Positions 53,628-63,787 are shown, counted from the stretch's first letter. The stretch: 64,000 bases of DNA from CAWHJN01 sp963829705 (GCA_963829705.1 CAWHJN010000003.1:186001-250000), one strand, 5' to 3'. Translations and numbers: made by a program. The notes: generated by a model from the letters alone, not told the origin.

Positions 53628-56600
53628 CTAAGCTCCCTCGGGCAGTTCCACCGGCAGCGACACCCTCACCCGGGTACCTTCTCCCGGCGCGGAATCGATC
53701 TCGATGTGGCCGCCCACCATGCGGAGGCGCTCGCGGATGCTGTTGAAGCCGAAGCCGCCCGTCACCTGCGCGGCGCGCAGCGCCTGCGGGTCGAAGCCAT
53801 CGCCGTCGTCGCGCACCAGGATGTGGACAGATCCGCCTTGCTGCCACGCTTCCAGGTGCGCCGCACCGACGCCCGCGTACTTGGTGACGTTGAGCAGCAA
53901 CTCGCGCAGGATCTGGTAGAGTAGCACGCGCAGCCCGTGATCCGGCAGGGTACACGCGCCGCGCATCTCCACGTGTACGTGCAGATTCCGCTGCTCTTCC
54001 TCGCGCAGCGCGAGCCAGTGCAGCAGGTCGTCGAGGCGCTCGCTTTCCATCACCGGCGGACTCAGTTCGGTGGCCAGCGTGCGGGTGAGGTGGATGGCCT
54101 GGTCGAGCGTGGTGGTGACCTGGCCGGTCAGCTTCTCCTTCTTGGCGGCATCGCCGACGCTGCCCAGCAGTTCCAGCATGACGCTCATGCCATAGAGCTG
54201 CTGCTGGAGGTCGTCGTGGAGTACCTGCGCGATGCGCTGCCGCTCCTGCTGCTCGGCCGTCGCCAGGCGGCGGGCCAGGTGCAGCACCTGCGCGGTGCGC
54301 TCCTCCACGCGCGTTTCCAACTCGTCGTTGAGGGCCTGAAGGGCCTGCTCGGCTCCGGTGAGGGCGTCGACGTCGGTGATGGAGCCAAACCACTGCACCA
54401 GCGCGCCGTCGGCGTCGAGGAAGGGGCGGGCGCGCACGATGACCCAGCAGTACGTGCCGTCGCACGTGCGGAGCCGGTAGCGGAGTTCGTAGGCCTCGCA
54501 GCGCTCGACGGCTTCCGCCCACGCCTGCTCGGCTCGCGCGGCGTCGCCGGGGTGGAGGAGCGCGGGCCACATGCGCGTGCCGAGGAGCGCCTCGGGCGCC
54601 GTGCCGGTGAGGTCCTCCATCTGCTGGCTGACGTAGTCCACGACGCCGTCCGCAGTGGCGGTGAAGAGCACGTCGGGCACCGTCTCGGCCATCGCGCGGA
54701 AGCGCGCTTCGCTGGCGCGGAGCATCGCCTCGGCCTCTCGCTCTTCGGTCACGTCGAGGACCACACCAACGGCGCGCGTGGGACGGCGGGCGTCTCCTTC
54801 GCCTTCGAAAAACACTTCCGTCTGCCCCAGCACCCACCGCACGGTGCCGTCGGGGTCCACGACCCGGTGCGTCTCGCTGAGCGTCCCGCTGCCGCCGGGA
54901 GCAAGTGCCGCGGCGCTCGCGGCCTCGAACGCCCCCGCGTCGTCCGGATGCACGTTGGCGGCGACCTCCTCGGGAGATGCACATTCCTTATCGAACCCAA
55001 AAACCTCGCGGGCGCGCTCATCCAACCGGATGATGTTGCGTCCGACGTCGTAGGCCCACGTGCCCATGCGGGCAACGGTGAGGGCCTGGCGCAGGCGCTC
55101 CTCGGAGGCGCGCAGGGCGTCTTCTACCTGCTTTCGCTCGGTGTTGTCGCGGAGGACTTTGGCAAAGCCGCGGAGCGTGCCGTCGGCCTCGCGCAGCGCC
55201 GTCATGACACCGCTGGCCCAGAACCGGCTGCCATTCTTTCGGAGGTGCCAGCGGTCGTCGTCGGCGCAGCCCGTCTCTGCGGCCTGCGTCACCTCGGCCT
55301 CGGGAGCGCCTGCCGCCCGGTCTTCCGGCGTGAAGATCAGCGCGCCAGGCTGCCCCAGAACGTCCTCCTCGGCGTAGCCGAAGATGTGCTCGGCTCCCTT
55401 GCTCCACGAGACGATGTTGCCGCCGGGGTCGAGCGTCATCATCGCGTACTCGGTGGTGCTCTCGACGAGCAGGCGGTACTGCTCTTCGCTCTGGCGCAGC
55501 GCGTCGGCGGCTTCGCGCGTGTCGGTCACGTCCTCGTTCATGCCCACCCAGCCGCGAACGTCGCCCTCGGAGGTGAACAGCGGCACGGCGCGCGCGCGCA
55601 TCCACCGCCAGCGCTGGCTGGGCGCGTGGCGCAACCGGAACTCGGTCTCGAACCCCTGCGCCCCGGCCACGGCGCGCTGCCACTTGTCTACTACCGCGGC
55701 GCGGTCTGCGGGGTGGATGGCCTGTGCCCACCCGTCGCCCTTCCACTCGTCGAAGGACTGCCCGGTGAAGGCGCGCCACGAGGGCGAGTCCTCCACGACC
55801 TTCCCGCGCGCGTCTGCCGTCCAGATGATCTGTGCCGACGCCTCGACGAGCGCGCGGAAGCGCGCGGCGCCCTGCTCGAGGGCGGCCTCCTGCTTTTTGC
55901 GCTCGGTGATGTCCATGAACGTCACCACGACGCCCACGATGCGGTCTTCGACACTGCGGTAGGGGCGTACCTGGACGAGGTGCCACGCGCCGCCCTCGAC
56001 CTCGACCTCACGCTCGCGCACTTCGAGGCGTTCGAGCACCGTCTGGGCGTCCTCGACGAGCCGGACGCTGCCGAATTTCTGCGCGAAATCCGCCAGGGGC
56101 CGCCCGGTGTCAGAGGCGCGAACGTGGAAGTGGTGGCGCACGTGCGGCGTGAACCACTGGATGTGCAGCTTCTTGTCCAGAAACAGCGTAGCGATCTCGG
56201 TGGCGGCTATGAGGTTTTCGAGGTCGCCTTTGGCCCGCGCCAGCTCGTCGACTTTGCCTTTGAGTTCGTCGTTGACGGCCTGCAACTCCTCTGCCATCGA
56301 CTGCGCCTCTTCTTTCGACGTCTCCAACTCCTCGGCGGTCGAGCGCAGTTCTTCGTTGATCGACTGAAGTTCTTCGTTCTGCGCGAGCAACTCCTCGCGG
56401 CTCGTCTCGAACTCCTCGATGGTCAGCTGGAGTTGTTCGTGTGTTTCGGCCACCTCTTGCTGGAGCACCGCGGCGCGTGTGTCGGGGCTGTGCGCCGTGG
56501 ACGGAGCCTCCGGCGCGAGCGGCTCGGCCTCGAACACGAGCTGCGTGTAGCCGGAGGCTTCCGCCGCCACCACGCGCAACCGCACCGACGCCTCCGCGCC

Positions 56601-58484
56601 GTCGATCTCGACGTGGACGGGGCCGGAGGTGACGGTGCCGCCGTTGCGCCGCACCTGGAACAGGGCCGCCTGCACGGCTGGGCGCAGCGCGGGCCGCACC
56701 AGGCGGAGTACGTTCTGCGTGGGCTCGCCGCCGCCCATCTGGAGAAACGGCGCGACGGCGTCGGAGAGGTGGACGACGTTGTGGGCCTCGTCGACGAGCA
56801 CGCTCGGCGGAGCCATGGCGGCGCGGAGTTGCTCGTGCAGCGCCGCCACGGGCATCGGCCCCGGTGCGTCGTCTTCCACGGGTGGAGGCACGGGTACGCC
56901 ACGCAGCCGCGTCACCGGAGGCACGCGCGACAGCACCGCCTCCGTCTCGCGGCTGCGGTAGAGGCGCGCCTTTTTGTCCACGAGTGTGAACAGGTCTTTG
57001 GCCGCGTCGGCGGTTTCGCTCGAGCCCAGGAACAGCGTGCCACCGGGGCGCAGCGCGTAGTGGAACAGTTCCAGCACGCGCCGCTGCAAGGAAGGCTGCA
57101 GGTAGATGAGCAGGTTGCGGCACGCGACGAGGTCGACGTGCGCGAAGGGCGGGTCTTTGAGCAGGTTGTGCGGCGCGAACAGCACGCGCTCGCGCAGATC
57201 TTCACGTACGCGGTAGCCCGCCCCCGTCTTGCGGAACCACGCCTGCAACCGCTCCGGCGTCACGTCGGCCTCGATGGATTCCGGATAGACACCCGCCCGC
57301 GCCGTCTGGATGGCGTGTTCGCTCAGGTCGGTGGCGAACACCTGAAATGCCGAGGGCTCCGTGAGCCCGGCAGCGTGCTCGGCCAGCAGCATCGCCAGCG
57401 AATACGCCTCCTCGCCCGTGGCACACCCAGCTACCCACACCCGTATGTTGCCTCCCGCGCTCTTGCCCTCGAACAGGCGGGGAATGACCTCCTTTTCGAG
57501 CGCCTCGAACGTATCGGGGTCGCGGAAGAAGTTGGTGACGGAGATGAGCAGGTCTTTGAGCAGCTTCTCAGCCTCGCCCGCGTGGCGGCGGAGGTAGTCG
57601 TAGTAGTCGGTCAGCGAACTCAGGCCGGCGACGTGCAGCCGCCGCGCCAGCTGCCGCAGCACGGTGGGGCGTTTGTAGAGCGCGAAGTCGTGCCCGGTGC
57701 GCGTGCGGAGTTGCCCGAGGATACGCCGGACCGTCTGCACGTCGTCGACGGGCAGGCTGTCCGGGTGGCTTTCGGGCAGGCGAACGCGGTGCAGGTGCTC
57801 AGCATAGGCGATGACTTCGTGGCCCAGGCGGGCCGCCGTCGCCACCTGGTCCACCTGCCCCGACGTGATGGCGCTGCGCGGCATCTCGTCGAAGGCCGCC
57901 TCGTCGGGGTCCTGCGCCAGCACCAGCCCGCCGCACTCCTTGATGCGGCGCACGCCCACGGTACCATTCTGCCCCGTGCCCGAGAGCACCACGCCCACGG
58001 CGTGCTCGGCGTAGGCCTCGCCAAGGGTGCGGAAGAAGTGGTCGATGGGACGGCGGCGGCGGCGCTCGTCTTCGAGCGGCTCGAGGCGCAGCTGCCCATC
58101 CTCCATCGCCAGGTTGCGGTTGGGTGGGATGACGTACACGTGACCCCGCTCCACCTCGACGGCCTCAGTGACCTGCGTGACGGGCAGCGGCACCGACCGC
58201 CCGAGGATCTCCGCCATCTCGCTCTCGCGGCTCGGGTCAAGGTGGATGACGACCACGAACGCCGCCCCGTCCGTCTTCGGCAGCGCACTGAAAAACGCCT
58301 CCAGCGCCTGCAACCCTCCCGCCGATGCCCCCAACCCGACGACGACAAACGGGTCCTGCTGGGATTTCGAGACGCTGCTGTTTATGTCCGGCTGCTCTGC
58401 GTTCAATGCGGTTTCTTCGTGGTTCATGGAGTGGGGCTCCATGGAATCAGGCTCTGTGGGATCGGGGGGAGGCGGGCGGCCCAT
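53628..58484 (-). CDS. CheB-CheR-PAS-histidine kinase fusion sensor
   Basis: About 1,618 residues from ATG 58484 (first ATG; MNHEETALN at 58427 is an alternative). Order: CheB methylesterase (GLGASAGGLQALEAFF, VVVIHLDPSRES), CheR methyltransferase (SVTNFFRDPDTFEALEKEVI, VWVAGCATGEEAYSLAML), a coiled coil (LLAQNEELQSINEELRSTAE), about five PAS domains, a HisKA_3 dimerisation domain (RQRIAQVLHDDLQQQL, phospho-His) and a HATPase (LLNVTKYAGVGAAHL, VRDDGDGFDPQ, GFGFNSIRERLRMVGGHI). The CheB triad Asp is replaced: SGTGQNGTVG in place of SG-x-G-x-DG. It probably senses through PAS cofactors and phosphorylates the downstream regulator. Confidence 0.9.
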   Translation of the reverse strand: MGRPPPPDPTEPDSMEPHSMNHEETALNAEQPDINSSVSKSQQDPFVVVGLGASAGGLQALEAFFSALPKTDGAAFVVVIHLDPSRESEMAEILGRSVPLPVTQVTEAVEVERGHVYVIPPNRNLAMEDGQLRLEPLEDERRRRRPIDHFFRTLGEAYAEHAVGVVLSGTGQNGTVGVRRIKECGGLVLAQDPDEAAFDEMPRSAITSGQVDQVATAARLGHEVIAYAEHLHRVRLPESHPDSLPVDDVQTVRRILGQLRTRTGHDFALYKRPTVLRQLARRLHVAGLSSLTDYYDYLRRHAGEAEKLLKDLLISVTNFFRDPDTFEALEKEVIPRLFEGKSAGGNIRVWVAGCATGEEAYSLAMLLAEHAAGLTEPSAFQVFATDLSEHAIQTARAGVYPESIEADVTPERLQAWFRKTGAGYRVREDLRERVLFAPHNLLKDPPFAHVDLVACRNLLIYLQPSLQRRVLELFHYALRPGGTLFLGSSETADAAKDLFTLVDKKARLYRSRETEAVLSRVPPVTRLRGVPVPPPVEDDAPGPMPVAALHEQLRAAMAPPSVLVDEAHNVVHLSDAVAPFLQMGGGEPTQNVLRLVRPALRPAVQAALFQVRRNGGTVTSGPVHVEIDGAEASVRLRVVAAEASGYTQLVFEAEPLAPEAPSTAHSPDTRAAVLQQEVAETHEQLQLTIEEFETSREELLAQNEELQSINEELRSTAEELETSKEEAQSMAEELQAVNDELKGKVDELARAKGDLENLIAATEIATLFLDKKLHIQWFTPHVRHHFHVRASDTGRPLADFAQKFGSVRLVEDAQTVLERLEVREREVEVEGGAWHLVQVRPYRSVEDRIVGVVVTFMDITERKKQEAALEQGAARFRALVEASAQIIWTADARGKVVEDSPSWRAFTGQSFDEWKGDGWAQAIHPADRAAVVDKWQRAVAGAQGFETEFRLRHAPSQRWRWMRARAVPLFTSEGDVRGWVGMNEDVTDTREAADALRQSEEQYRLLVESTTEYAMMTLDPGGNIVSWSKGAEHIFGYAEEDVLGQPGALIFTPEDRAAGAPEAEVTQAAETGCADDDRWHLRKNGSRFWASGVMTALREADGTLRGFAKVLRDNTERKQVEDALRASEERLRQALTVARMGTWAYDVGRNIIRLDERAREVFGFDKECASPEEVAANVHPDDAGAFEAASAAALAPGGSGTLSETHRVVDPDGTVRWVLGQTEVFFEGEGDARRPTRAVGVVLDVTEEREAEAMLRASEARFRAMAETVPDVLFTATADGVVDYVSQQMEDLTGTAPEALLGTRMWPALLHPGDAARAEQAWAEAVERCEAYELRYRLRTCDGTYCWVIVRARPFLDADGALVQWFGSITDVDALTGAEQALQALNDELETRVEERTAQVLHLARRLATAEQQERQRIAQVLHDDLQQQLYGMSVMLELLGSVGDAAKKEKLTGQVTTTLDQAIHLTRTLATELSPPVMESERLDDLLHWLALREEEQRNLHVHVEMRGACTLPDHGLRVLLYQILRELLLNVTKYAGVGAAHLEAWQQGGSVHILVRDDGDGFDPQALRAAQVTGGFGFNSIRERLRMVGGHIEIDSAPGEGTRVRVSLPVELPEGA

Positions 58485-58590
58485 CGCGGTCGCTTCTTCA
58501 AAGGCGGCACCGGGGACGAGCACCGAAAGGACAGCCAAGTTACATAATTACAACGACACGCACCTTAGCAGAATCGCACTACCGTTGCGC

Positions 58591-58619
58591 TTTGGCTGTT
58601 GGATCCTGTGTAAACTTCG
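58591..58619 (+). promoter_or_regulatory. Candidate Bacteroidota-type promoter for the metallopeptidase gene
   Basis: TTTG at 58591-58594 and, 16 bases on, TAAACTTCG, similar to the TTTG / TAnnTTTG pattern of Bacteroidota housekeeping promoters, 28 bp upstream of the ATG at 58647. The -7 element has two mismatches. Confidence 0.3.
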
Positions 58620-58646
58620 CCTCCATCCATTTTCTCTTTCACGACC

Positions 58647-59504
58647 ATGCGCACTGAAGGCCGCCGCCGCTCCTCCAACATCGACGATCGCCGTGGCAGC
58701 GGGGGCAGGCGTGGCCTCGCCATCGGCGGCGGGCTAGGTGGGCTCGTGCTCGTGCTCATCGCCAGCTTCCTCGGCATCGATCCCGGCGACATCCTGCCCC
58801 AGGGCGGCGCGCCGACGGCGGGCGTCGAGCAGTCCGGGCCGTACCAGGAGTCGCCCCGCGAGGCGCAGATGCGCGAAACCGCCGAGGTGACCCTCGCCGA
58901 CACCGAGGAGACGTGGGGCCGCATCTTCCGCGAGGCGGGCTACACCTACCGCGAACCCACGATGGTGTTTTTCAGCGGCCTCGACCAGTCGGCCTGCGGC
59001 ACGGCGCAATCGGCGATGGGGCCGTTTTACTGCCCGCTCGACCAGCGGGTGTACATCGACCTGGGCTTCTTCGACGAGCTGGCCCGGCGCTTCGGCGCGC
59101 CGGGTGACTTCGCGCAGGCCTACGTGATCGCGCACGAGGTGGGCCACCACGTTCAAACGCTTCTCGGCATCTCGGAGCGTGTGCAGGGCATGCGGCAGCG
59201 CGCCTCGCAAACCGACGCCAACGAACTGAGCGTTCGCATGGAGTTGCAAGCCGATTGCTTCGCGGGCGTGTGGGCGCACTTCGCCGCGACGGAACGCAAC
59301 CTGCTCGAAGAAGGCGACATTGAGGAAGGCCTGCGCGCCGCCGCCGCCGTCGGCGACGACACCATCCAGCGGCAAACGCAGGGGCGCGTCGTGCCCGAGT
59401 CGTTCACGCACGGCAGCGCCGAGCAGCGGATGTCGTGGTTCCGCAAGGGCCTCGAAACAGGCGACGAAGACCAGTGCGATACGTTTGGTGGAGCGTTGCG
59501 GTGA
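58647..59504 (+). CDS. Neutral zinc metallopeptidase (YpfJ family)
   Basis: 285 residues. A basic N-terminus is followed by one membrane helix (LAIGGGLGGLVLVLIASFLG, residues about 23-43) and an extracytoplasmic domain with PTMVFFSGLDQSACGTAQSA, GPFYCPLDQRVYIDLGFFDE and the zinc motif YVIAHEVGHHVQTLLG; LQADCFAGVWAH supplies a third ligand region. These are the diagnostic features of the family, thought to be membrane-anchored proteases of unknown substrate. It stands alone, divergent from the sensor kinase and 126 bp upstream of menB. Confidence 0.9.
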   Translation: MRTEGRRRSSNIDDRRGSGGRRGLAIGGGLGGLVLVLIASFLGIDPGDILPQGGAPTAGVEQSGPYQESPREAQMRETAEVTLADTEETWGRIFREAGYTYREPTMVFFSGLDQSACGTAQSAMGPFYCPLDQRVYIDLGFFDELARRFGAPGDFAQAYVIAHEVGHHVQTLLGISERVQGMRQRASQTDANELSVRMELQADCFAGVWAHFAATERNLLEEGDIEEGLRAAAAVGDDTIQRQTQGRVVPESFTHGSAEQRMSWFRKGLETGDEDQCDTFGGALR

Positions 59505-59630
59505 CCTCCATGGCCTGGGGCCGGCTCCCTCGTGTGAGGCGGACCGGAAACGAGGCGAGCGAGGGAGGTTAGTTGGCAACCCGAGCGCGCCCGGCGGGGT
59601 TCAGGGCGTGTTTCCACTCATCTCCACGAC

Positions 59631-60467
59631 ATGAATCCCATCCAGCCCGCCCTCGACTGGCAGACCGCCGCCGAATTCTCCGAGATCCTCTACCACAAAG
59701 CCGAAGGGATCGCCAAGATCACCATCAACCGGCCCGAGAAGCGCAACGCCTTCACCCCGACGACGGTGAAGGAGATGATCAAAGCCCTCGACGACGCCCG
59801 CGACGACCTCGACATCGGCGTCATCATCCTGACGGGCCAGGGGCCGGAGGCCTTCTGCTCGGGCGGCGACCAGACCGTGCGCGGCGACGCGGGCTACAAG
59901 GAGCAGGGCTCGGGCATGGAACGCCTCAACGTGCTCGACTTCCAGCGGATGATCCGCTCGTGCCCCAAGCCCGTCGTGGCGATGGTGGCAGGCTGGGCCG
60001 TCGGTGGCGGCCACGTGCTGCACGTCATGTGCGACCTCACCATCGCCGCCGACAACGCGCAGTTCATGCAGACCGGCCCGCGCGTGGGCTCGTTCGACGG
60101 CGGCTTCGGCGCGGCGTACCTCGCCTCTATCGTCGGGCAGAAAAAGGCGCGTGAGATCTGGTACCTGTGCCGCCCGTACAGCGCCCAGCAGGCCCTCGAC
60201 ATGGGCCTCGTCAACACCGTCGTGCCGCTCGCCGATCTCGAAAAGGAGACTGTGCAGTGGTGCCGCGAGATGCTCCAGCACTCGCCCATCGCGCTGCGCT
60301 GCCTCAAGAGCGGCTTCAACGCGGCCCTCGACGGACAGGCGGGTGTGCAGGAACTGGCGGGCAACGCCACGCTCCTGTTCTACATGACCGAGGAAGGCCA
60401 GGAAGGCCGCAACGCCTACGTCGAAAAACGCAAGCCGGACTTCGGCCAGTTTCCCAAGCGACCGTGA
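59631..60467 (+). CDS. menB: 1,4-dihydroxy-2-naphthoyl-CoA synthase
   Basis: 278 residues, crotonase fold. [20 protein letters not shown], the oxyanion-hole and bicarbonate/Ser regions [17 protein letters not shown] and [39 protein letters not shown] and the MenB-specific C-terminus [16 protein letters not shown] identify it. It closes the second ring of the menaquinone naphthoquinone from o-succinylbenzoyl-CoA. It is the first gene of a coupled menB-menA-menC-menE run and overlaps menA as GTGA. Confidence 0.95.
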   Translation: MNPIQPALDWQTAAEFSEILYHKAEGIAKITINRPEKRNAFTPTTVKEMIKALDDARDDLDIGVIILTGQGPEAFCSGGDQTVRGDAGYKEQGSGMERLNVLDFQRMIRSCPKPVVAMVAGWAVGGGHVLHVMCDLTIAADNAQFMQTGPRVGSFDGGFGAAYLASIVGQKKAREIWYLCRPYSAQQALDMGLVNTVVPLADLEKETVQWCREMLQHSPIALRCLKSGFNAALDGQAGVQELAGNATLLFYMTEEGQEGRNAYVEKRKPDFGQFPKRP

Positions 60468-61438
60468 GAGGGAAAGTCGGAAGTGGAAACGCGGCACGCG
60501 GAAGTGCGAAGCCGAATGCCACGGAGGATATTCGCCGTCGTTCCGCGTCCCGCGCTCCGCGTTCCACCTTTCACACCTGGTGGCTCGCCGCCCGTCCCAA
60601 AACGCTGCTGGCCGCCGTCGCGCCCGTGCTCGTCGGCACGGCGATGGCGTACGCGGACGGGGGGTTCCACGCGCTCGCGGCACTCGCGGCGCTGCTCGGT
60701 GCCGTCCTCATCCAGATCGGCACCAACTTCTCGAACGACTACGTCGATTTCCTGAAGGGGGCCGACACCGACGCGCGCAAGGGGCCGATGCGCGCCACGC
60801 AGGCGGGCCTCGTCGCGCCCGAGACGATGAAGCGCGCCACGATTCTGGCCTTCGGGCTGGCGTTCGCTGTGGGGCTGTACCTCGTCTGGCGCGGCGGCTG
60901 GCCGGTGCTCGCCATCGGGATCGCGTCCATTGCGGCGGGCATCGCGTACACGGCGGGCCGCCACGCGCTCGCCTACCTCGGCCTGGGCGACGTGTTCGTG
61001 CTGCTGTTCTTCGGGCCGGTGGCCGTCGGCGGCACGTACTACGTGCAGACGCTCACCATCACGCCCGTGGCGCTCGTGGCGGGGCTGGGGCCGGGCCTGC
61101 TGTCGGCGGCGCTGCTCGTCGTCAACAACCTGCGCGACGTGGACGAGGACCGGGCGGCGGACAAGCGGACGCTCATCGTGCGCTTCGGCACGCGCTTCGG
61201 CGCGGCGCTCTACGCCTTCACGATCCTCGGCGCCGCGCTCGTGCCGGTGGTGCTGTGGGCGTGGACGGGCGCGCACGCTCCGGCGATGGCGGCGTCTGTG
61301 GTGGCCGTGCTGGGCTGGCCCGGCATCCGGACAGCGTGGCGCACCAACGCCGCCGACGCCCTCAACCCGCTGCTCGGCACGATGGGAAAGCTGCTGTTCG
61401 TCTACAGCGTGCTGTTCGCGGTGGGATGGGTGCTGTGA
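60464..61438 (+). CDS. menA: 1,4-dihydroxy-2-naphthoate polyprenyltransferase
   Basis: 324 residues, UbiA fold with eight or nine helices. The first Asp-rich motif lies in [20 protein letters not shown] and the second in [19 protein letters not shown], both binding the Mg-prenyl-diphosphate. [20 protein letters not shown] matches the MenA start. It attaches the isoprenoid tail in the membrane. The GTG at 60464 overlaps the menB stop, giving about 30 poorly conserved residues before the conserved start; a later start is possible but no ATG is available. Menaquinone is then the likely respiratory quinone. Confidence 0.88.
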   Translation: MRGKVGSGNAARGSAKPNATEDIRRRSASRAPRSTFHTWWLAARPKTLLAAVAPVLVGTAMAYADGGFHALAALAALLGAVLIQIGTNFSNDYVDFLKGADTDARKGPMRATQAGLVAPETMKRATILAFGLAFAVGLYLVWRGGWPVLAIGIASIAAGIAYTAGRHALAYLGLGDVFVLLFFGPVAVGGTYYVQTLTITPVALVAGLGPGLLSAALLVVNNLRDVDEDRAADKRTLIVRFGTRFGAALYAFTILGAALVPVVLWAWTGAHAPAMAASVVAVLGWPGIRTAWRTNAADALNPLLGTMGKLLFVYSVLFAVGWVL

Positions 61439-62481
61439 TGGAAGTCACGCTTATTCCGTTCCGCGCGCCTCTCGCCGCCCCGCTCACGCTCGCGGGCCGG
61501 ACGTACACCGAACGAGAAGGCGTGCTGCTGCGCCTAGAACAGAACGGGTGCGTGGGGTGGGGCGAGGCCGCTCCGCTGCCCGGCTTCAGTCCCGACACGC
61601 TCGCCGAGGCGCGCGCGGCGCTGGCCTCCCTCGCGCCCACACTTTTCGCCGACGCCCTCGCCGTTTTTCAGCCCTCCGCTCCGCTCGTTTTTCCGAAACA
61701 GCCGCCCGCCGCGCATGCTGCCGTCGAAAGCGCCCTGCTCGACCTCCACGCGCAGCACCGGGGCACCACGATGGCCCGGCTTCTCGATCCAGATGCCGCC
61801 GAAATCGTGCAGGTCAACGGCCTTATCACGATGGAAACCCCGGACGATGCCGCCACCGAAGCGCGCCGCCTCTATCGGCAGGGGTACCAAGCCGTGAAAC
61901 TCAAAGTGGGCCGCCGCCCGGTTCAAGACGACGTGGCGCGGGTGCGGGCCGTGGCGGACGCACTCGGCCCGACCGTCGCACTGCGCCTCGACGCCAACCG
62001 CGCCTGGTCGCTGGTCGAAGTCAGAACGTTTGCGGAAGGCATCAATGGGATCGCCCTCGCGTACGTCGAAGAACCCGTCGCCCGCGCCGCTGATCTGCCG
62101 GATGCCGCCCGCCTGCTGCCCGTCGCGCTCGACGAAACACTCGTCGGAAGCACGCCCGACATGCTGCGCGCCCATCCGTATGCCCGCGCCGTCGTGCTCA
62201 AACCCATGCTGCTCGGCGGCGTGCTGACGGCGTGGCGCTGGGCGCTAGCCGCGCGTGAACGCGGCATGGAGGCCGTCGTGAGCGCGGCCTTCGAGACGGG
62301 CGTGGGGATGCGCGCCAACGTGGCGCTGGCGGCGGCGCTGGGCGGCACACCGCCCGCCGGACTCGACACCTACCGCCGCATCGCCCGCGACGTGCTGCCG
62401 AACCGACTTCCGCTCGATGGCCCGGAGATCGAAGTCGCTCCCGTCCTCGCGTCCCTCCCCGCTGACCTGCCCGATGCCTGA
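61438..62481 (+). CDS. menC: o-Succinylbenzoate synthase
   Basis: 347 residues, enolase superfamily. Active-site residues are visible: the Lys pair in YQAVKLKVGRRP, metal ligands in ALRLDANRAW (Asp), AYVEEPV (Glu) and VALDETL (Asp), and the Lys in VVLKPMLLGG. It dehydrates the MenH product to o-succinylbenzoate. ATG 61438 overlaps the menA stop as TGATG. The product ends in TGA at 62481, past the menE start. Confidence 0.9.
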   Translation: MEVTLIPFRAPLAAPLTLAGRTYTEREGVLLRLEQNGCVGWGEAAPLPGFSPDTLAEARAALASLAPTLFADALAVFQPSAPLVFPKQPPAAHAAVESALLDLHAQHRGTTMARLLDPDAAEIVQVNGLITMETPDDAATEARRLYRQGYQAVKLKVGRRPVQDDVARVRAVADALGPTVALRLDANRAWSLVEVRTFAEGINGIALAYVEEPVARAADLPDAARLLPVALDETLVGSTPDMLRAHPYARAVVLKPMLLGGVLTAWRWALAARERGMEAVVSAAFETGVGMRANVALAAALGGTPPAGLDTYRRIARDVLPNRLPLDGPEIEVAPVLASLPADLPDA

Positions 62482-63787
62482 ACCGCTGCGCCTCTCGTCC
62501 GATAGCCTGCTGCGCGCTTCCGAGAGGATGGCGGGCGGGCTGCGGGCGGCAGGCATCCGCGCGGGCGACGTGGTGGCGCTGCGCCTTGGCCCGACGCCCC
62601 ACGCCGCCGCCCTTCTCGTCGCGCTCTGGCGGATGGGCGCTGTCGCCGCGCCGCTGTCCACCCGCCTGCCCATCAGCGTGCTGCGCGACGCGCTCCGACT
62701 CGTGGACGCCCGTGCGCTCGTCGCTAATGAGGCCATGGAAGTGGGCGTGCCGCTGCTCGACCCCGCCGCGCTTGACGCCGCGCCCGCTGCCCTGCCCGCG
62801 TGGCCCGACCTCGCCCTCGACGCGCCCGCGACCTACGTGTTCACCTCCGGCTCCACGGGCACGCCCAAAGCTGCGTTGCACACGCTGGGCAACCACGTCT
62901 GGAACGCGCGCGGCGCAGCCGTCAACATGCCGCTCAGCCCCAGCGATGCGTGGCTGCTGGCGCTGCCGCTCTACCACGTCGGCGGGCTGGCTATCCTGTT
63001 CCGGGTGCTAGAGGCTGAGGCGTCGGTGGCCTTTGGGGCGAACACCTCGGCGTTCGCGCCCGGCATCAGTCACGTGTCGCTCGTCGCCACGCAACTCGCG
63101 CGGTTGCTGCGCGAGAAAACGCCGCCTCCGGCCTCGCTGCGCGCGATCCTGCTCGGCGGCAGCGCCATCCCCGCCTCGCTGCTGGACGAATGCATCGCGC
63201 GCGGCCTGCCCGTCCACACTACCTACGGCCTCACCGAGATGGCCTCGCAAGTGACGACGACCCCGCCCGGCGCTTCCCGCGATGCGCTCCGCTCCTCGGG
63301 CCGCCTGCTGCCCCACCGCGACCTCCGCCTCGCGGGCGGTGAAATCCACGTGCGAGGCCGGACGCGCTTCGTCGGCTATCAAACACCCGGCGGCCTCGTC
63401 GCGCCCTTCGACGCCGACGGCTGGTACGCCACCGGCGACCTCGGCCACCTCGACGCCGATGGATTCCTGCACGTCGAGGGGCGGCGCGATTTTCTGTTCA
63501 TCTCCGGAGGCGAGAACATCCAGCCGGAGGAGATCGAGCGTGCCCTCGCGCACGCGGGCGTAACGCAGAGCATCGTCGTGCCCGTGCCCGACGCGGAGTT
63601 CGGCTTCCGCCCCGTCGCCTTCATCGCGCCGGAAAACCTGCGTGGCGTAGCGGCGCTTCGGAAAACGCTCGAAGCCGTCCTGCCGCGCTTCAAAATTCCC
63701 GTCGCCTTTCTCCCGCTACCGGAGTCCGACGGCCTCAAGCCAGATCGGAAGGTGCTGACCGAACGGGCTGCCCGGCACCGTTCCTGA
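62474..63787 (+). CDS. menE: o-Succinylbenzoate-CoA ligase
   Basis: 437 residues, ANL adenylating superfamily. The AMP-binding P-loop ATYVFTSGSTGTPKAALHTL, HTTYGLTEMASQVTTTPPG, GWYATGDLGHLDADGFLHVE, RRDFLFISGGENIQPEEIER and the C-terminal lysine in GLKPDRKVLTE are all present. It makes o-succinylbenzoyl-CoA for MenB. The ATG overlaps the last 8 bp of menC. Length is slightly short for the superfamily but usual for MenE. Confidence 0.9.
   Translation: MPEPLRLSSDSLLRASERMAGGLRAAGIRAGDVVALRLGPTPHAAALLVALWRMGAVAAPLSTRLPISVLRDALRLVDARALVANEAMEVGVPLLDPAALDAAPAALPAWPDLALDAPATYVFTSGSTGTPKAALHTLGNHVWNARGAAVNMPLSPSDAWLLALPLYHVGGLAILFRVLEAEASVAFGANTSAFAPGISHVSLVATQLARLLREKTPPPASLRAILLGGSAIPASLLDECIARGLPVHTTYGLTEMASQVTTTPPGASRDALRSSGRLLPHRDLRLAGGEIHVRGRTRFVGYQTPGGLVAPFDADGWYATGDLGHLDADGFLHVEGRRDFLFISGGENIQPEEIERALAHAGVTQSIVVPVPDAEFGFRPVAFIAPENLRGVAALRKTLEAVLPRFKIPVAFLPLPESDGLKPDRKVLTERAARHRS

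Noticed and set aside
53937..58547. Plus-strand open frame of 1,536 codons opposite the sensor kinase
   Set aside because: The minus-strand protein has clear CheB, CheR, PAS and kinase motifs over its whole length; the opposite frame is Arg/His/Val-rich with no domain, a GC-rich antisense shadow.
59525..59567. Terminator after the metallopeptidase gene
   Set aside because: An 8-bp stem (CTCCCTCG/CGAGGGAG) with a 27-base loop and no T tract is too weak to call.
60480..60590. Short GC-rich repetitive motif (variants of GGAACGCGG/GGAAGTGCG) at the start of menA as a repeat element
   Set aside because: The units are imperfect and few, and lie in the poorly conserved N-terminal codons of menA; not enough to call a repeat family.
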